From: Betaproteobacteria bacterium
GTDB taxonomy: Bacteria; Pseudomonadota; Gammaproteobacteria; Burkholderiales; SG8-41
Reading direction: 5' to 3'
Assembly: GCA_016192825.1 (NCBI GenBank)
Contig: JACPTK010000050.1
Span: 87,120 to 151,119 of the forward strand
DNA: 64,000 nt
Shown: piece after piece, positions 24,602 through 33,865 of the stretch
Numbering within the stretch: the stretch's first letter is position 1
Layout: each line of letters begins with the position of its first letter
The notes under the pieces: generated by a model
Told to the model about the DNA's origin: nothing
Seen by the model: only the letters and a program-made list of their open reading frames with translations
Database searches by the model: none
Position numbers and translations under genes: made by a program

Positions 24602-26899
24602 ATGGCAGATACGCACGCGCCGCATCATCACGGCAACAGGGTCGAGGACCGCCGGCTCGTCACGGGCACCGGCAAGTACGCCGCCGACTGGAGCCTGCCC
24701 GGGCAGCTCTATGCCTGCTTCGTGCGCTCGGACCGCGCGCACGCCGAGATCGTTTCCGTCAACGCCGAGCAGGCGCGCAAGTACCCCGGCGTGAAGCGCG
24801 TGTACACCGGCGAGGACGCGCTCGCCGCGGGCTACACGAAGTATTTCGTGATCGTGAGTTATCCCGGCCGCGGCGGGAAGCACATCATCAAGCCGCCGCG
24901 TCCCGTCCTGGCGGCTCGCAAGGTGCGCCACGTCGGCGACGCGCTGGCGATGGTGGTCGCGGACACGGCCGTGGCGGCGCAGGACGCGGCCGAGCTGGTC
25001 GAGGTCGAGTACCGCGACCTGCCCGCGGTGGTGTCCGCCGAGCAAGCGCTCGCGCCCGGCGCCCCGCAGCTGCACGAGGAAGCGCCCGGCAATCTCGCTT
25101 TCGACTTCGAGTCGGGCAACGAGGAAGCGGCGGGCGCGGCGATCGCGCAGGCGGCGCACGTGACGCGGCTGAAGCTGGAGGTCTCGCGCGTTGCGCCGAG
25201 CCCGATGGAGCTGCGCGGCTGCACCGTGCGCTACGACGCGGCGGATGGCACCTACCACGTGCACGTCTGCATCCAGGGCATCAACATGATGCGCAAGCAG
25301 CTCGCCGCCATCACCGACGTGCCGGAGGACAGGATCGTGGTGCACGCGCAGGACATCGGCGGCAGCTTCGGCCAGCGCAGCGCCGCCTATCCCGAGTACG
25401 TGGCGCAGATGATGGCGGCGAAGGAGCTCGGCCGCCCGATCCGGTGGATATCGACGCGCGCCGAAGGCTTCGCCTCGGACACCCACGGCCGCGCCAACAC
25501 CGTGACCGGCGAGCTCGCGCTCGACCGCGGCGGGAAGCTTCTCGGCCTGCGGCTCGACTGGATCTCCGACATGGGCGGCTACCTCTCGGCGACCGGCTCG
25601 GCGAGCCACACGCGCAATCCGTCCACCTGCATGACCGGCGTCTATCGCATCCCCGCGCTCTACGGGCGCTTCCGCCTGGCCTTCACCAACACCGTGCCGG
25701 TCGCCGCCTACCGCGGCGCGGGCCGCCCCGACATGGCCTACGTGATCGAGCGCCTGGTGAGCCAGGCGGCCGCGGAGCTGAAGATCGATCCCGCGGAGCT
25801 GCGCCGGCGCAACTTCATCCCGAAGGAGGCGTTTCCCTACAAGACGCCGACCGGGTCGACCTACGAGGCCACCGACCTCCACGGCGTGCTCGAGCGGGCG
25901 CTCAAGTTCGCCGACTGGAAGAGTTTCCCGGCGCGCCGCCGCCGCTCGGAGAAAGCGGGGAAGCTGCGCGGCCTGGGCATCGCCACCGTCATCGAGAACA
26001 CCGGCGCCGGCCTGTTCCCCAAGGACCAGGTCGAGATCGAGGCGACGTCCGCCGGCGGGATCGACGTCTACACGGTGTCGCAGTCGCAGGGGCAGGGCCA
26101 CGAGACCTCGTTCGGCATGATCGTGGCGCAGACGCTCGGCGTCCCGCTCGAGCGCGTGCGCATCCGGCAGGGCGTGAAGCCGCTCATCGGCAACCACACG
26201 GGCGGCTCGCGCTCCACCGCCGGAGCCGGCAGCGCGTGCAAGCTGGCGGCGCTGAAGCTGATCCAACAGGGAAAATCGCTCGCCGCGGAGCGGCTCGAGG
26301 TCGAGCCGTCGCAGGTGGAATACGCCGGTGGCGTATTCCATACACGGGGATCCAAACGAAAAGTCACCCTGGGAGAGTTGGCGGGAAAGAAGCCGATCAA
26401 CGTGATGGCCGAAGGCACCTTCGGCCCCACCTTTCCCAACGGCTGCCACATCACGGAAGTGGAGATCGATCCCGCGACCGGCGTCACGCGCATCGTCGCC
26501 TACAACGCGGTGGACGACTGCGGCAACGTCATCAATCACACCATCGTCGAAGGGCAGGTCCACGGCGCGGTGACGCAGGGCGCCGGGCAGATCTTCGGCG
26601 AGCAGGTGGTCTACGACCGCGAAACCGGGCAGCTCCTCACCGGCAGCTTCATGGACTACTGCATGCCACGCGCCGGCCTGGTGCCGCACGTGCGGATGCA
26701 GGACTACCCGGTTCCGAGCGTCAGCAACGCGCTCGGCGTGAAAGGCGTGGGCGAGTCGGGCTGCACCGCCTCGATTCCGTCGCTCGCGAACGCGGTGATG
26801 GACGCGCTGCGGCCGCTCGGCGTGCCGCCGGTCGACATGCCGTTCACGCCGGCGCGGGTCTGGCACGCGATAAGTTCAGCGAAGCAGAAAAGCCAATAA
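24602..26899 (+). CDS. molybdenum hydroxylase large subunit (CoxL-like, form II)
   Basis: The product is a 765-residue molybdopterin-cytosine-dinucleotide subunit of the xanthine dehydrogenase/aldehyde oxidase/CO dehydrogenase family. ATG 24602 was chosen because homology starts at RVEDRRLVTGTGKY. Cofactor motifs are GGSFGQRSAAYPE near residue 256 and AYRGAGRPD near residue 370. The AYRGAGR form marks the CoxL-like form II group and not true CO dehydrogenase, which has AYRCSFR. The catalytic glutamate lies in KGVGESGCT near the end. It would hydroxylate an aromatic, heterocyclic or aldehyde substrate using the FAD and 2Fe-2S subunits encoded downstream. Confidence 0.93.
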   Translation: MADTHAPHHHGNRVEDRRLVTGTGKYAADWSLPGQLYACFVRSDRAHAEIVSVNAEQARKYPGVKRVYTGEDALAAGYTKYFVIVSYPGRGGKHIIKPPRPVLAARKVRHVGDALAMVVADTAVAAQDAAELVEVEYRDLPAVVSAEQALAPGAPQLHEEAPGNLAFDFESGNEEAAGAAIAQAAHVTRLKLEVSRVAPSPMELRGCTVRYDAADGTYHVHVCIQGINMMRKQLAAITDVPEDRIVVHAQDIGGSFGQRSAAYPEYVAQMMAAKELGRPIRWISTRAEGFASDTHGRANTVTGELALDRGGKLLGLRLDWISDMGGYLSATGSASHTRNPSTCMTGVYRIPALYGRFRLAFTNTVPVAAYRGAGRPDMAYVIERLVSQAAAELKIDPAELRRRNFIPKEAFPYKTPTGSTYEATDLHGVLERALKFADWKSFPARRRRSEKAGKLRGLGIATVIENTGAGLFPKDQVEIEATSAGGIDVYTVSQSQGQGHETSFGMIVAQTLGVPLERVRIRQGVKPLIGNHTGGSRSTAGAGSACKLAALKLIQQGKSLAAERLEVEPSQVEYAGGVFHTRGSKRKVTLGELAGKKPINVMAEGTFGPTFPNGCHITEVEIDPATGVTRIVAYNAVDDCGNVINHTIVEGQVHGAVTQGAGQIFGEQVVYDRETGQLLTGSFMDYCMPRAGLVPHVRMQDYPVPSVSNALGVKGVGESGCTASIPSLANAVMDALRPLGVPPVDMPFTPARVWHAISSAKQKSQ

Positions 26900-26932
26900 T
26901 CGTGTAAATCCTGTCCATTCCTGGTATTTGAG

Positions 26933-29239
26933 ATGAGCGCGAAAGCACACAAGCATCACGACCCGGTCGGGCGGGTGGAAGACGCGCGGCTGACCACCGG
27001 CGCCGGGACGTACGCCGCCGACTGGAACCTGCCCGGGCAGCTCTACGCCCATTTCCTGCGCTCGGACCGCGCGCACGCGGAGATCGTCTCGGTCGACACC
27101 GCGGCGGCGCTGAAATCGCCCGGCGTGAGGGCGGTTTTCACCGGCGCCGATGCCGTGCGCGCGGGCCACGTCAAGCCCATGCACACGCTGAACTTTCCCG
27201 GCAAGGGCGGCATGCAGACGCGGGCGCCCGAGCGCCCGGCGCTCGCGCACGGAAAAACGCGCTTCGTCGGCGAGGCGCTGGCGATGGTGGTGGCAGACAG
27301 CCTCAGCGCGGCGCAGGACGCCGCCGAGCTCGTCCAGGTGGAGTACCGCGACCTGCCGCCCGTGATCAGCCCCGAGGAGGCGCTCGCCCCCGACGCGCCC
27401 CGACTCCACGATCGCGTGCCGGGCAACCTGGCGCTGGAGGCGGAGGTGGGCGATGCCGCCGCCGTCGACACCGCGTTCGCGCGCGCCGCGCACGTGACGC
27501 AACTCAAGGTCGAAGTGACGCGGGTCGCGCCCAACCCGATGGAGCCGCGCGCCTACGTCGCCTCCTACGATGCGCGCGGCGACAGCTACACGCTGCACGT
27601 GTGCTGCCAAGGCATCACCACGCTGCGCCGGCACCTGTCGGCCTACACCGGCGTGCCGGAGGAGAAGCTGCATTTCGAAGTGCGCGACGTCGGCGGCGGG
27701 TTCGGCCAGCGCACGCCGGCGTACCCCGAGCACTGCACGCTGATGCTCGCGGCGAAGACGACCGGCAAGCCGGTGAAATGGGTCTCGACGCGCTCGGAGG
27801 GCATCGCGTGCGACACCCACGGGCGCGCCAACATCATCAACGGCGCGCTCGCGCTCGACGAGAGCGGGAAGTTCCTGGCGATGCGGCTCGACTGGGTGAA
27901 CGACATGGGCTCGTACCTCTCGCCGGCGTCCATGGGCCACATCCGCAACACGTCCACCTGCATGACCGGGGTCTACCGCATCCCCGCGCTCTACGCCACC
28001 TACCGCGTCGCGCTGACCAGCACGGCGCCAGTGTCCTCCTACCGCGGCGCCGGCCGTCCCGACATCGCCTACGTCGTCGAGCGCCTGGTGAGCCAGGCCG
28101 CGGCCGAGGTGAAGATGGACGCGGCCGAGCTGCGGCGGCGCAACTTGATCCCGCCCGGGGCGTTTCCCTACAAGACGCCGACCGGGTCCACCTACGAGAA
28201 CGCCGACCTGCCGGGCCTGCTCGAAAAGGCGCTCCGGCTGGCGGACTGGAAAGGCTACCCGAAGCGCCGGGCGCAGTCGGTGAAGCAGGGCAGGCTCCGC
28301 GGCATCGGCATCGCGACCGTGATCGAGAACACCGGCGCCGGCCAGGCGGCGAAGGACGAGGTCGAGATCGAGGTCGATGCGACCGGGAAGGTCACGGTGT
28401 ACACCATGTCCAAGTCGCAGGGGCACGGACACGAGACGACGTTCGCGACGATCGTGGCGAACGCGCTCGGGCTTCCGCTCGAGCGGGTCACGCTGCGCCA
28501 GTGCGCGCCGGAGAAGCAGCACCGGCTCCAGGGCAACCACACCGGCGGCTCGCGCAGCACCGTGGGCGCGGGCAGCGTCTGCCACCTCGCGGCGCACAAG
28601 CTGATCGAGCACGGGCGGGCGCTCGCGGCCCTCGCGCTCGCGGTCGAGCCCTCGCAGGTGGAATTCGCCCGGGGCGAATTCCATACACGGGAATCAAAAC
28701 GGAAAGTCCGCCTGGGCGACTTGGCGAAATCCGGTCCGGTGAGCGTCGTGGCCGAAGCCAAATTCGGGTCCACCTTTCCCAACGGCTGCCACATCGCGGA
28801 AGTCGAGGTCGATCCCGACACCGGCGCGGCGTCGATCGCCTCGTACTGCGCGGTGGACGACATCGGCACGGTGATCAACCATGCCGTCGTCGAGGGCCAG
28901 CTGCACGGCGGCGTGGCGATGGGCGCGGGCCAGATCTTCGGCGAGAAAGTGATCTACGACCGCGACACCGGGCAGCTCGTGACGGGGAGCTTCATGGACT
29001 ACTTCATGCCGCGCGCGGGCCTGCTGCCCGCGATACGGGGCGCCGAGCACCCGACGCCGAGCCGGGTGAGCCCGCTCGGGGTCAAGGGCGTGGGCGAATC
29101 GGGCTGCACCGGGTCGCTGCCGGCCCTGGGCAACGCGGTGATGGACGCGCTGCGGCCGCTCGGAATCGAGCACCTCGACATGCCGCTGACGCCGGCGAAA
29201 GTGTGGCACGCGATCCAGGACGCGAAGAACAAAAAATAG
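26933..29239 (+). CDS. molybdenum hydroxylase large subunit, second paralogue
   Basis: The product is 768 residues and is clearly paralogous to the preceding gene: RVEDARLTTGAGTYAADWN, GGGFGQRTPAYPEH, SYRGAGRPD and KGVGESGCT match in order, and the overall similarity is well above half by eye. The duplication is tandem, 33 bases apart. The gene is bracketed by short inverted segments containing AATCCTGT (26905-26925) and ACAGGATTAA (29252-29261). One L subunit may have changed specificity, or the two may form alternative enzymes with one shared M and S pair. Confidence 0.93.
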   Translation: MSAKAHKHHDPVGRVEDARLTTGAGTYAADWNLPGQLYAHFLRSDRAHAEIVSVDTAAALKSPGVRAVFTGADAVRAGHVKPMHTLNFPGKGGMQTRAPERPALAHGKTRFVGEALAMVVADSLSAAQDAAELVQVEYRDLPPVISPEEALAPDAPRLHDRVPGNLALEAEVGDAAAVDTAFARAAHVTQLKVEVTRVAPNPMEPRAYVASYDARGDSYTLHVCCQGITTLRRHLSAYTGVPEEKLHFEVRDVGGGFGQRTPAYPEHCTLMLAAKTTGKPVKWVSTRSEGIACDTHGRANIINGALALDESGKFLAMRLDWVNDMGSYLSPASMGHIRNTSTCMTGVYRIPALYATYRVALTSTAPVSSYRGAGRPDIAYVVERLVSQAAAEVKMDAAELRRRNLIPPGAFPYKTPTGSTYENADLPGLLEKALRLADWKGYPKRRAQSVKQGRLRGIGIATVIENTGAGQAAKDEVEIEVDATGKVTVYTMSKSQGHGHETTFATIVANALGLPLERVTLRQCAPEKQHRLQGNHTGGSRSTVGAGSVCHLAAHKLIEHGRALAALALAVEPSQVEFARGEFHTRESKRKVRLGDLAKSGPVSVVAEAKFGSTFPNGCHIAEVEVDPDTGAASIASYCAVDDIGTVINHAVVEGQLHGGVAMGAGQIFGEKVIYDRDTGQLVTGSFMDYFMPRAGLLPAIRGAEHPTPSRVSPLGVKGVGESGCTGSLPALGNAVMDALRPLGIEHLDMPLTPAKVWHAIQDAKNKK

Positions 29240-29278
29240 ACAGTATTAACAGGATTAATTCAGGAAGGGAGACGACGG

Positions 29279-30082
29279 ATGTACGCGCTCAATTACGTCA
29301 AGGCGAAATCGGTGCAGGAGGCGGCGGAGTTCCTCGCCGCCAACCCGGAAGCGAAGCTGCTCGCGGGCGGCATGACGCTGCTGCCGACGCTGAAGCAGCG
29401 GCTCGCCCGGCCCACGCACCTGGTCGACATTGCGGGACTCCCCGAGCTGCGCAGGATCGAGGCGAAGGGCGGCAGGCTCGTCGTCGGCGCGGGGATGAAG
29501 CATCACGAAGTCGCCACCTCCGCCGTCGTGAAGAAGGCGATCCCGGCGCTCGCGGGCCTCGCCGGCGAGATCGGCGATCCGCAGGTGCGCAACCAGGGCA
29601 CGATCGGCGGCTCGGTGGCGAACAACGACCCCGCCGCGGATTATCCCGCCGCGGTGCTGGGCCTCGGCGCGACGGTCGTGACCACCAAGCGGGAAATCGC
29701 CGCCGACGATTACTTCCAGGGGCTGTTCACGACCGCCCTGGGCGAGGGCGAGATCGTCGTGCGCGTCGAGTTCCCGCTGCCGAAGAAGGCGGCCTATTGC
29801 AAGTTCCACCACCCGGCCTCCGGTTACGCGGTCGCCGGCGTGTTCATCGCGCAGACGGCGGGCGGCGTGCGGGTCGCGGTGACCGGCGCGGGCCCGGGCG
29901 TGTTCCGCTGGAGCGCGGCGGAAGCCGCGCTCGCGAAGGGCCTCAAGCCCGCCGCGCTCGAGAGCGCGAAGCTCGACGCCTCGGGTCTCAACAGCGACAT
30001 CCACGCGGACCGCGAGTACCGCGCCAACCTGGTGCGGGTGATGGCGAAGCGCGCGCTGGCGAAGCTCTCCGGCAAGAAATAG
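29279..30082 (+). CDS. molybdenum hydroxylase FAD-binding subunit (CoxM-like)
   Basis: The product is 267 residues of the CoxM/CutM family. FAD-binding motifs are LLAGGMTLLP near residue 22 and GTIGGSVANNDPAADYPA near residue 106. It transfers electrons from the 2Fe-2S subunit to its acceptor. GGGAGACGACGG lies just before the ATG. It sits between the second large-subunit gene and the 2Fe-2S gene, separated from the latter by a heptamer array. Only one such gene serves two large subunits in this locus. Confidence 0.93.
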   Translation: MYALNYVKAKSVQEAAEFLAANPEAKLLAGGMTLLPTLKQRLARPTHLVDIAGLPELRRIEAKGGRLVVGAGMKHHEVATSAVVKKAIPALAGLAGEIGDPQVRNQGTIGGSVANNDPAADYPAAVLGLGATVVTTKREIAADDYFQGLFTTALGEGEIVVRVEFPLPKKAAYCKFHHPASGYAVAGVFIAQTAGGVRVAVTGAGPGVFRWSAAEAALAKGLKPAALESAKLDASGLNSDIHADREYRANLVRVMAKRALAKLSGKK

Positions 30083-30085
30083 AGA

Positions 30086-30175
30086 TGCGAGAAACGGGAT
30101 CCGAGATACGAGATAGAACCAGGGGTTTATCCCGCATCCTGGATCACGTATCCCGTATCAGGAATTGCGATTTTG
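30086..30175. repeat. heptamer array with complementary arms (GATnCGA type)
   Basis: The left arm reads in sevens: GATGCGA, GAAACGG, GATCCGA, GATACGA, GATAGAA. The right arm reads ATCCCGC, ATCCTGG, ATCACGT, ATCCCGT, ATCAGGA. Complementation gives ACGGGAT, ACGTGAT and similar, matching the left arm in shifted register. It lies inside the M-S operon, so transcripts of the FAD subunit would carry this hairpin. Confidence 0.9.
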
Positions 30176-30217
30176 TCTCCATGTACTGTGCGGCTGAAGA
30201 TCTGAGGAATTGAAACC

Positions 30218-30694
30218 ATGGCCAAGGTCACCATCAAGGTTAACGGCACGAACCAGACGCGCGCGGTCGAGGACCGCACGCTGCTCGTCAACTTCCTGCG
30301 CGACGAGCTCGGGCTCACCGGCACCCACGTCGGCTGCGACACCAGCCAGTGCGGCTGCTGCACCGTGCACGTCAACGGGCGGGCGGTGAAGTCGTGCACC
30401 CTGCTCGCGGCGCAGGCGAACGGCGCCGAGGTGCTGACCATCGAGGGCATGGCGAAGAAGGGCAAGCTGCACCCGATCCAGCAGGCGTTCTCGGAATGCC
30501 ACGGCCTGCAATGCGGCTTCTGCACGCCGGGCATGATCATGGCGACGGCGGGGCTGCTCAAGGACAACGCCAATCCCACGGAGGAGCAGATCTACAAGGG
30601 GCTGGAGGGGAATCTCTGCCGCTGCACCGGCTACATCAACATCGTGAAAGCAGTGAAGCGCAGCGCGAAGCTCCTGCGCGGCAAAGCGCGGTGA
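30218..30694 (+). CDS. molybdenum hydroxylase 2Fe-2S subunit (CoxS-like)
   Basis: The product is 158 residues with two 2Fe-2S centres. The N-terminal plant-ferredoxin-type ligands lie in [14 protein letters not shown] with the fourth Cys in VKSC. The C-terminal helical domain has CGFCTPGM and GNLCRCTGY. It passes electrons from the molybdenum subunit to the FAD subunit. A typical intrinsic terminator follows immediately, marking the operon end. The length and motifs are fully standard. Confidence 0.95.
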   Translation: MAKVTIKVNGTNQTRAVEDRTLLVNFLRDELGLTGTHVGCDTSQCGCCTVHVNGRAVKSCTLLAAQANGAEVLTIEGMAKKGKLHPIQQAFSECHGLQCGFCTPGMIMATAGLLKDNANPTEEQIYKGLEGNLCRCTGYINIVKAVKRSAKLLRGKAR

Positions 30695-30699
30695 ATTCG

Positions 30700-30722
30700 G
30701 GGCGGCTTTAGCCGCTCTTTTT
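30700..30722 (+). terminator. intrinsic terminator after the molybdenum hydroxylase operon
   Basis: GCGGCT (30702-30707) pairs with AGCCGC (30710-30715), with flanking G-T and G-C pairs, and is followed by TTTTT. It begins just after the 2Fe-2S gene stop and overlaps the stop of the convergent DUF349 gene. Confidence 0.75.
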
Positions 30723-33536
30723 CACGATTCTCGAAAAAATCCGTTCGCAACGCTGCCGGTCGAGCTCGCCGGCAACACCCGGCCGGGCGCACCATCCGAG
30801 CAGTTGCTCGCCTGCGCTGTCCGCCACGGCTGTGGTGCCCTCGAACCGGTTCTTCAACTGCTTCACCTGCTGCGCAAGCCGCTGCGCCTGAACCTCGGCA
30901 GGGCTGTCCAGACCCAGCGACAATTCGAGTGCGAGCAGAACCTGGCGGCGCGGCTCGGCTTCTTTGGCCATGCGCTTGACGTGTTCGCTCGCGGCAGCCG
31001 CATCGCCCAGGGCGCGGAGCGCGGCATCGCGCCGGGCCAGAATCTTCTGTTCCCACGCCGCAGGCAAAGCGGGCAAGGCAGCCCACTGTTCCTGTGTCGA
31101 CGCCTGTTTATTGGCAGGTTCTGCCGCAGCCTGATTTGCATCCGCGCCAGCCTGTACCAGGCCGTCGAGCTCATCGCACAGACGCTCCTTCGCCGCCAGC
31201 GTCTCCCAGACCGCCGCCTCGCGCGAGCGGGCGCGCGCCGACAGCATCGCGTCGACCGCGGTCTTCGCCTTGCCGAAGCGCAATTCGAGCTCACGCAGCC
31301 CGGGACCGGCTTCACGCGGCTGCCGGCCCCACTTTTCCTGCAGCTCGCGCTGCAGCCGGCGCACGGTCTGGTCGTCCTGGTCCGATTCCTGCGCCAACTG
31401 CTCGAATTGCAGGCAGAGGTTCTCCAGAGAGCGACGGAATTCGTGTTTGCGGGCATCCTCGTCCTTGCGCCTGGCATCGCGCGCTTTGAACACCGAATCG
31501 CAGGTTGTGCGGAACTGCTCCCAGAGGACGCGCTCGTCGCGCGGCAAAATCGCCATTGCTTTCGCCTGCGCCTGCCATCTCGCCTGAATCGCCCTGATTT
31601 GTGACGGGGTGTCGCGTTCCGTCGCCCTGGATGCGAGCGCCCCGGCTTCCTCGATCAGCTTCTTGCGGCCCTCCTTCGCCAGATCGCGCGCCGCCGACAA
31701 GGCGTCGCGCAGCGGGGCGAGCGTGGCCCTGAGCCGCGCGTCGAGCTTTTTCCAGTCGCCCGGCCCGAGGTTGCCGAGCTTGCCATCGCGCCACGCCCTG
31801 TCGGTGTCGCGCAGCCAGCGCTCGATCGCGCGCCAGTCGCGGGGCTCGTTCAGCAGCGCCGGCGCCTGCGCTGCAGCCGCATCGAGGAACGCGTCGCGCT
31901 GCTTGCGCGCCTGCTTTCTTTGCGCCGCCTGCTCCGCAAAATGCCTGGCCGCCGGCGCGTAGGCCCTTTCGCACGCCGCATCGAAGCGTTTCCACAGAGA
32001 CTTGGGGATCTCCGCGTGCTGCTGGTCGAGCGCCTTCCATTCGTTGCGCAGTTTCCGAACTTCGGCGGCAAGCTGCGAAGGATCCCTGGCTTCGAGCGGC
32101 AACGCCTCGGCGCGCTCGCACAACTGCCGGCGAGCGCTCTGCTGGCCGAACGATTCCCAGCGCTCGAGCTCCTCGAGTTGCTGCAACAGGCTGGCGAGCC
32201 GTTGCGCCGAGACCTTCGGCGGCTCTCCGGCGCCAGCCAAGAGCGTCCTGATCTCCTCGGCGGTTGCTCGCGCGGGGTGGAATTGCCCCGCAACCAGCGA
32301 CTGCTCGGCCAGGTCCAGCAGGCCCTGGAGGCGTTGCCAGCGCGCGGCCACTTCGAGCTTGGCGGCCCTGGCCCGCTCGATCCTGCGTTGCTCGATTGTC
32401 ATCATCGCGGCTTCGAAGCGCCGCGTCAGGGCCGGCGTGCGAATCGCCCGGTTCAATGCCTGCCAGCGCAGCAGCAGCGCCGCATTGTCGACCGAGGTGC
32501 CGGCGGCAAGCTGCTCCGCTTCGACCACCAGTGCCTCCTCGCCGGCGATCGCCTGGCGCGCCTGCTCCCGCTTCGCAATGCGCTGCTCCGCGTGATCGAG
32601 CTGCGCCAGCCCCGCATCGTAGCCGCGCCGCACCGCCTCGTCGCGCAGCGCGGCAAGCTCGGCGCGCAAGCGTGCGAGCGCATCCGTCCCGGAGGGCGTT
32701 TCGGAATCCAGCGCGGGCCCGAGCGCGCCTGTCCAGTCGCGCAGCCGGCGCTCGAACTGCGCCCGCGCCTGCTGCGCCTCCTGCTCGCGATCGAAGCGCG
32801 CCTGGATCGTCTGGCGGATTGCATTGAATCGCTCCAGCCACGCGCTGTCGCCGCTCATGTCCAGCGCCTGCCAGCGGCGATCGAGGTCGACCACCGCCGT
32901 GAGTATCGGGCCGGGATCGACCGCCAGCGTTTCGAGCTGCGCGACGATGGCGTCCGCCTCCGCCCGCTGGCGCACGCGCTCGTTGATGGCATCGATTCGC
33001 TGCCGTGCGATCCTGGCCACGCCGCGATCCTTGTTTTTCGCGCCATCGGCGAGTTTCTTCAGTCCCGCCGCCGTCCGCACGCGCTCGGCGGCCGCGCTGC
33101 GGGTATCCGCGCGCGCGGCGCCGAGCGCGAGCTCCACCAGTGCGGCTTCATCGCGGATGCCGGCAATCGCGGCGCGGCGGCGCTCCTGGTCCTGGGCGCG
33201 GCGCGCCACTTCCGAGCGGATTTCATCGGTGCAGTTGTCCGCGTCCAGCACCGCCTGCGCGCGAGCGTCATCGTGCGTCAGCGCAAGTGCATTGCCCAAT
33301 GCGCAGGCGATCGCGGCCCGCACCGCCGGATCCGCCTCGACCCCCCAGGCCGCGGCAAGCACGGCGAGATCAGCACAGCGCTGCGCGGCGGCGGCGCGAA
33401 CCTCCGGCGCGGGATCGGTCGTCAGCATCTGCGCCATGTCCTGCGAATCGGGCGGGAGCTGTGCCACGCCAATCAAGCGTTGCGCGGGGTCGGCGTGCTT
33501 ATGCGCGGCGGTGCGGGAAAAGAATGGGTTCGCCAT
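30708..33536 (-). CDS. large DUF349-domain protein
   Basis: The product is about 942 residues, highly helical, and rich in Ala, Arg, Gln and Glu. It contains several DUF349-type segments with the W-K-x-L-D pattern, for example LRNEWKALDQQHAEIPKSLWKRFDAACERAY (quoted in two halves: LRNEWKALDQQ and SLWKRFDAACE) and WEQFRTTCDSVFKARD. The N-terminal 200 residues show HEAT-like alternation of short helices. ATG 33536 (MANPFFSRTA) was preferred to an in-frame TTG 21 bases upstream. DUF349 proteins are of poorly known function, with links to DNA repair and stress in some species. There is no signal peptide or membrane span. Confidence 0.85.
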   Translation of the reverse strand: MANPFFSRTAAHKHADPAQRLIGVAQLPPDSQDMAQMLTTDPAPEVRAAAAQRCADLAVLAAAWGVEADPAVRAAIACALGNALALTHDDARAQAVLDADNCTDEIRSEVARRAQDQERRRAAIAGIRDEAALVELALGAARADTRSAAAERVRTAAGLKKLADGAKNKDRGVARIARQRIDAINERVRQRAEADAIVAQLETLAVDPGPILTAVVDLDRRWQALDMSGDSAWLERFNAIRQTIQARFDREQEAQQARAQFERRLRDWTGALGPALDSETPSGTDALARLRAELAALRDEAVRRGYDAGLAQLDHAEQRIAKREQARQAIAGEEALVVEAEQLAAGTSVDNAALLLRWQALNRAIRTPALTRRFEAAMMTIEQRRIERARAAKLEVAARWQRLQGLLDLAEQSLVAGQFHPARATAEEIRTLLAGAGEPPKVSAQRLASLLQQLEELERWESFGQQSARRQLCERAEALPLEARDPSQLAAEVRKLRNEWKALDQQHAEIPKSLWKRFDAACERAYAPAARHFAEQAAQRKQARKQRDAFLDAAAAQAPALLNEPRDWRAIERWLRDTDRAWRDGKLGNLGPGDWKKLDARLRATLAPLRDALSAARDLAKEGRKKLIEEAGALASRATERDTPSQIRAIQARWQAQAKAMAILPRDERVLWEQFRTTCDSVFKARDARRKDEDARKHEFRRSLENLCLQFEQLAQESDQDDQTVRRLQRELQEKWGRQPREAGPGLRELELRFGKAKTAVDAMLSARARSREAAVWETLAAKERLCDELDGLVQAGADANQAAAEPANKQASTQEQWAALPALPAAWEQKILARRDAALRALGDAAAASEHVKRMAKEAEPRRQVLLALELSLGLDSPAEVQAQRLAQQVKQLKNRFEGTTAVADSAGEQLLGWCARPGVAGELDRQRCERIFSRIVKKSG

Positions 33537-33622
33537 GGTATGGGTGGACGCAGGCAAGTCAGGCGCAACCGTGCGCCGGCAGTGCGGATGCTGCGTCGAT
33601 GATACCGATTTATGCCCGGTCC

Positions 33623-33710
33623 TAGCAGCCTGTCGGACTTGGCGTCGTCAACGGTGGGTGTGACTGCATGGATAGCTGCTCCTGGTTACCGTCGAGCCGA
33701 CAGGCTGAAA
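33623..33710. mobile_element. MITE-like or IS-end element, copy 1
   Basis: The segment starts TAGCAGCCTGTCGGACTT and ends with GCCGACAGGCTGAAA, an inverted match to its start. A second copy at 63729-63863 shares the first 16 bases and an internal segment (GGTGGGTGTGACTGCATG here, GGTCGGTGTGAACGCATG there). Shared ends and interior at two distant sites indicate a small mobile element or a decayed insertion sequence tip. No coding capacity is present. Confidence 0.7.
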
Positions 33711-33732
33711 TGGAGTATTTATAGGCCCGCGC

Positions 33733-33766
33733 GCTTTGCAATCCCGCCACAGGCGGGATGCAAAGC
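33733..33766. repeat. hairpin with one unpaired base downstream of psiE
   Basis: GCTTTGCAATCCCGCC pairs with GGCGGGATGCAAAGC around a 3-base loop, leaving one A unpaired. It lies about 100 bases past the psiE stop codon in the 330-base gap 33537-33865, whose other content is the MITE-like element. It may serve as a terminator for the psiE transcript, although the T-tract is poor. I see nothing else in this gap. Confidence 0.8.
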
Positions 33767-33865
33767 ATGATCTAGAAGAATAATCAGCCCGCATGCTCCG
33801 AGGCTTGTTGACCGCGTAAGGCTTTACAGTTCCTTCAGCACCCGGCTGTCGCGAGCCATGCTGGC

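Noticed and set aside
24602..30694. Molybdenum hydroxylase as a true aerobic CO dehydrogenase
   Set aside because: Both large subunits have the YRGAGR active-site form and not AYRCSFR, and no cox accessory genes are present.
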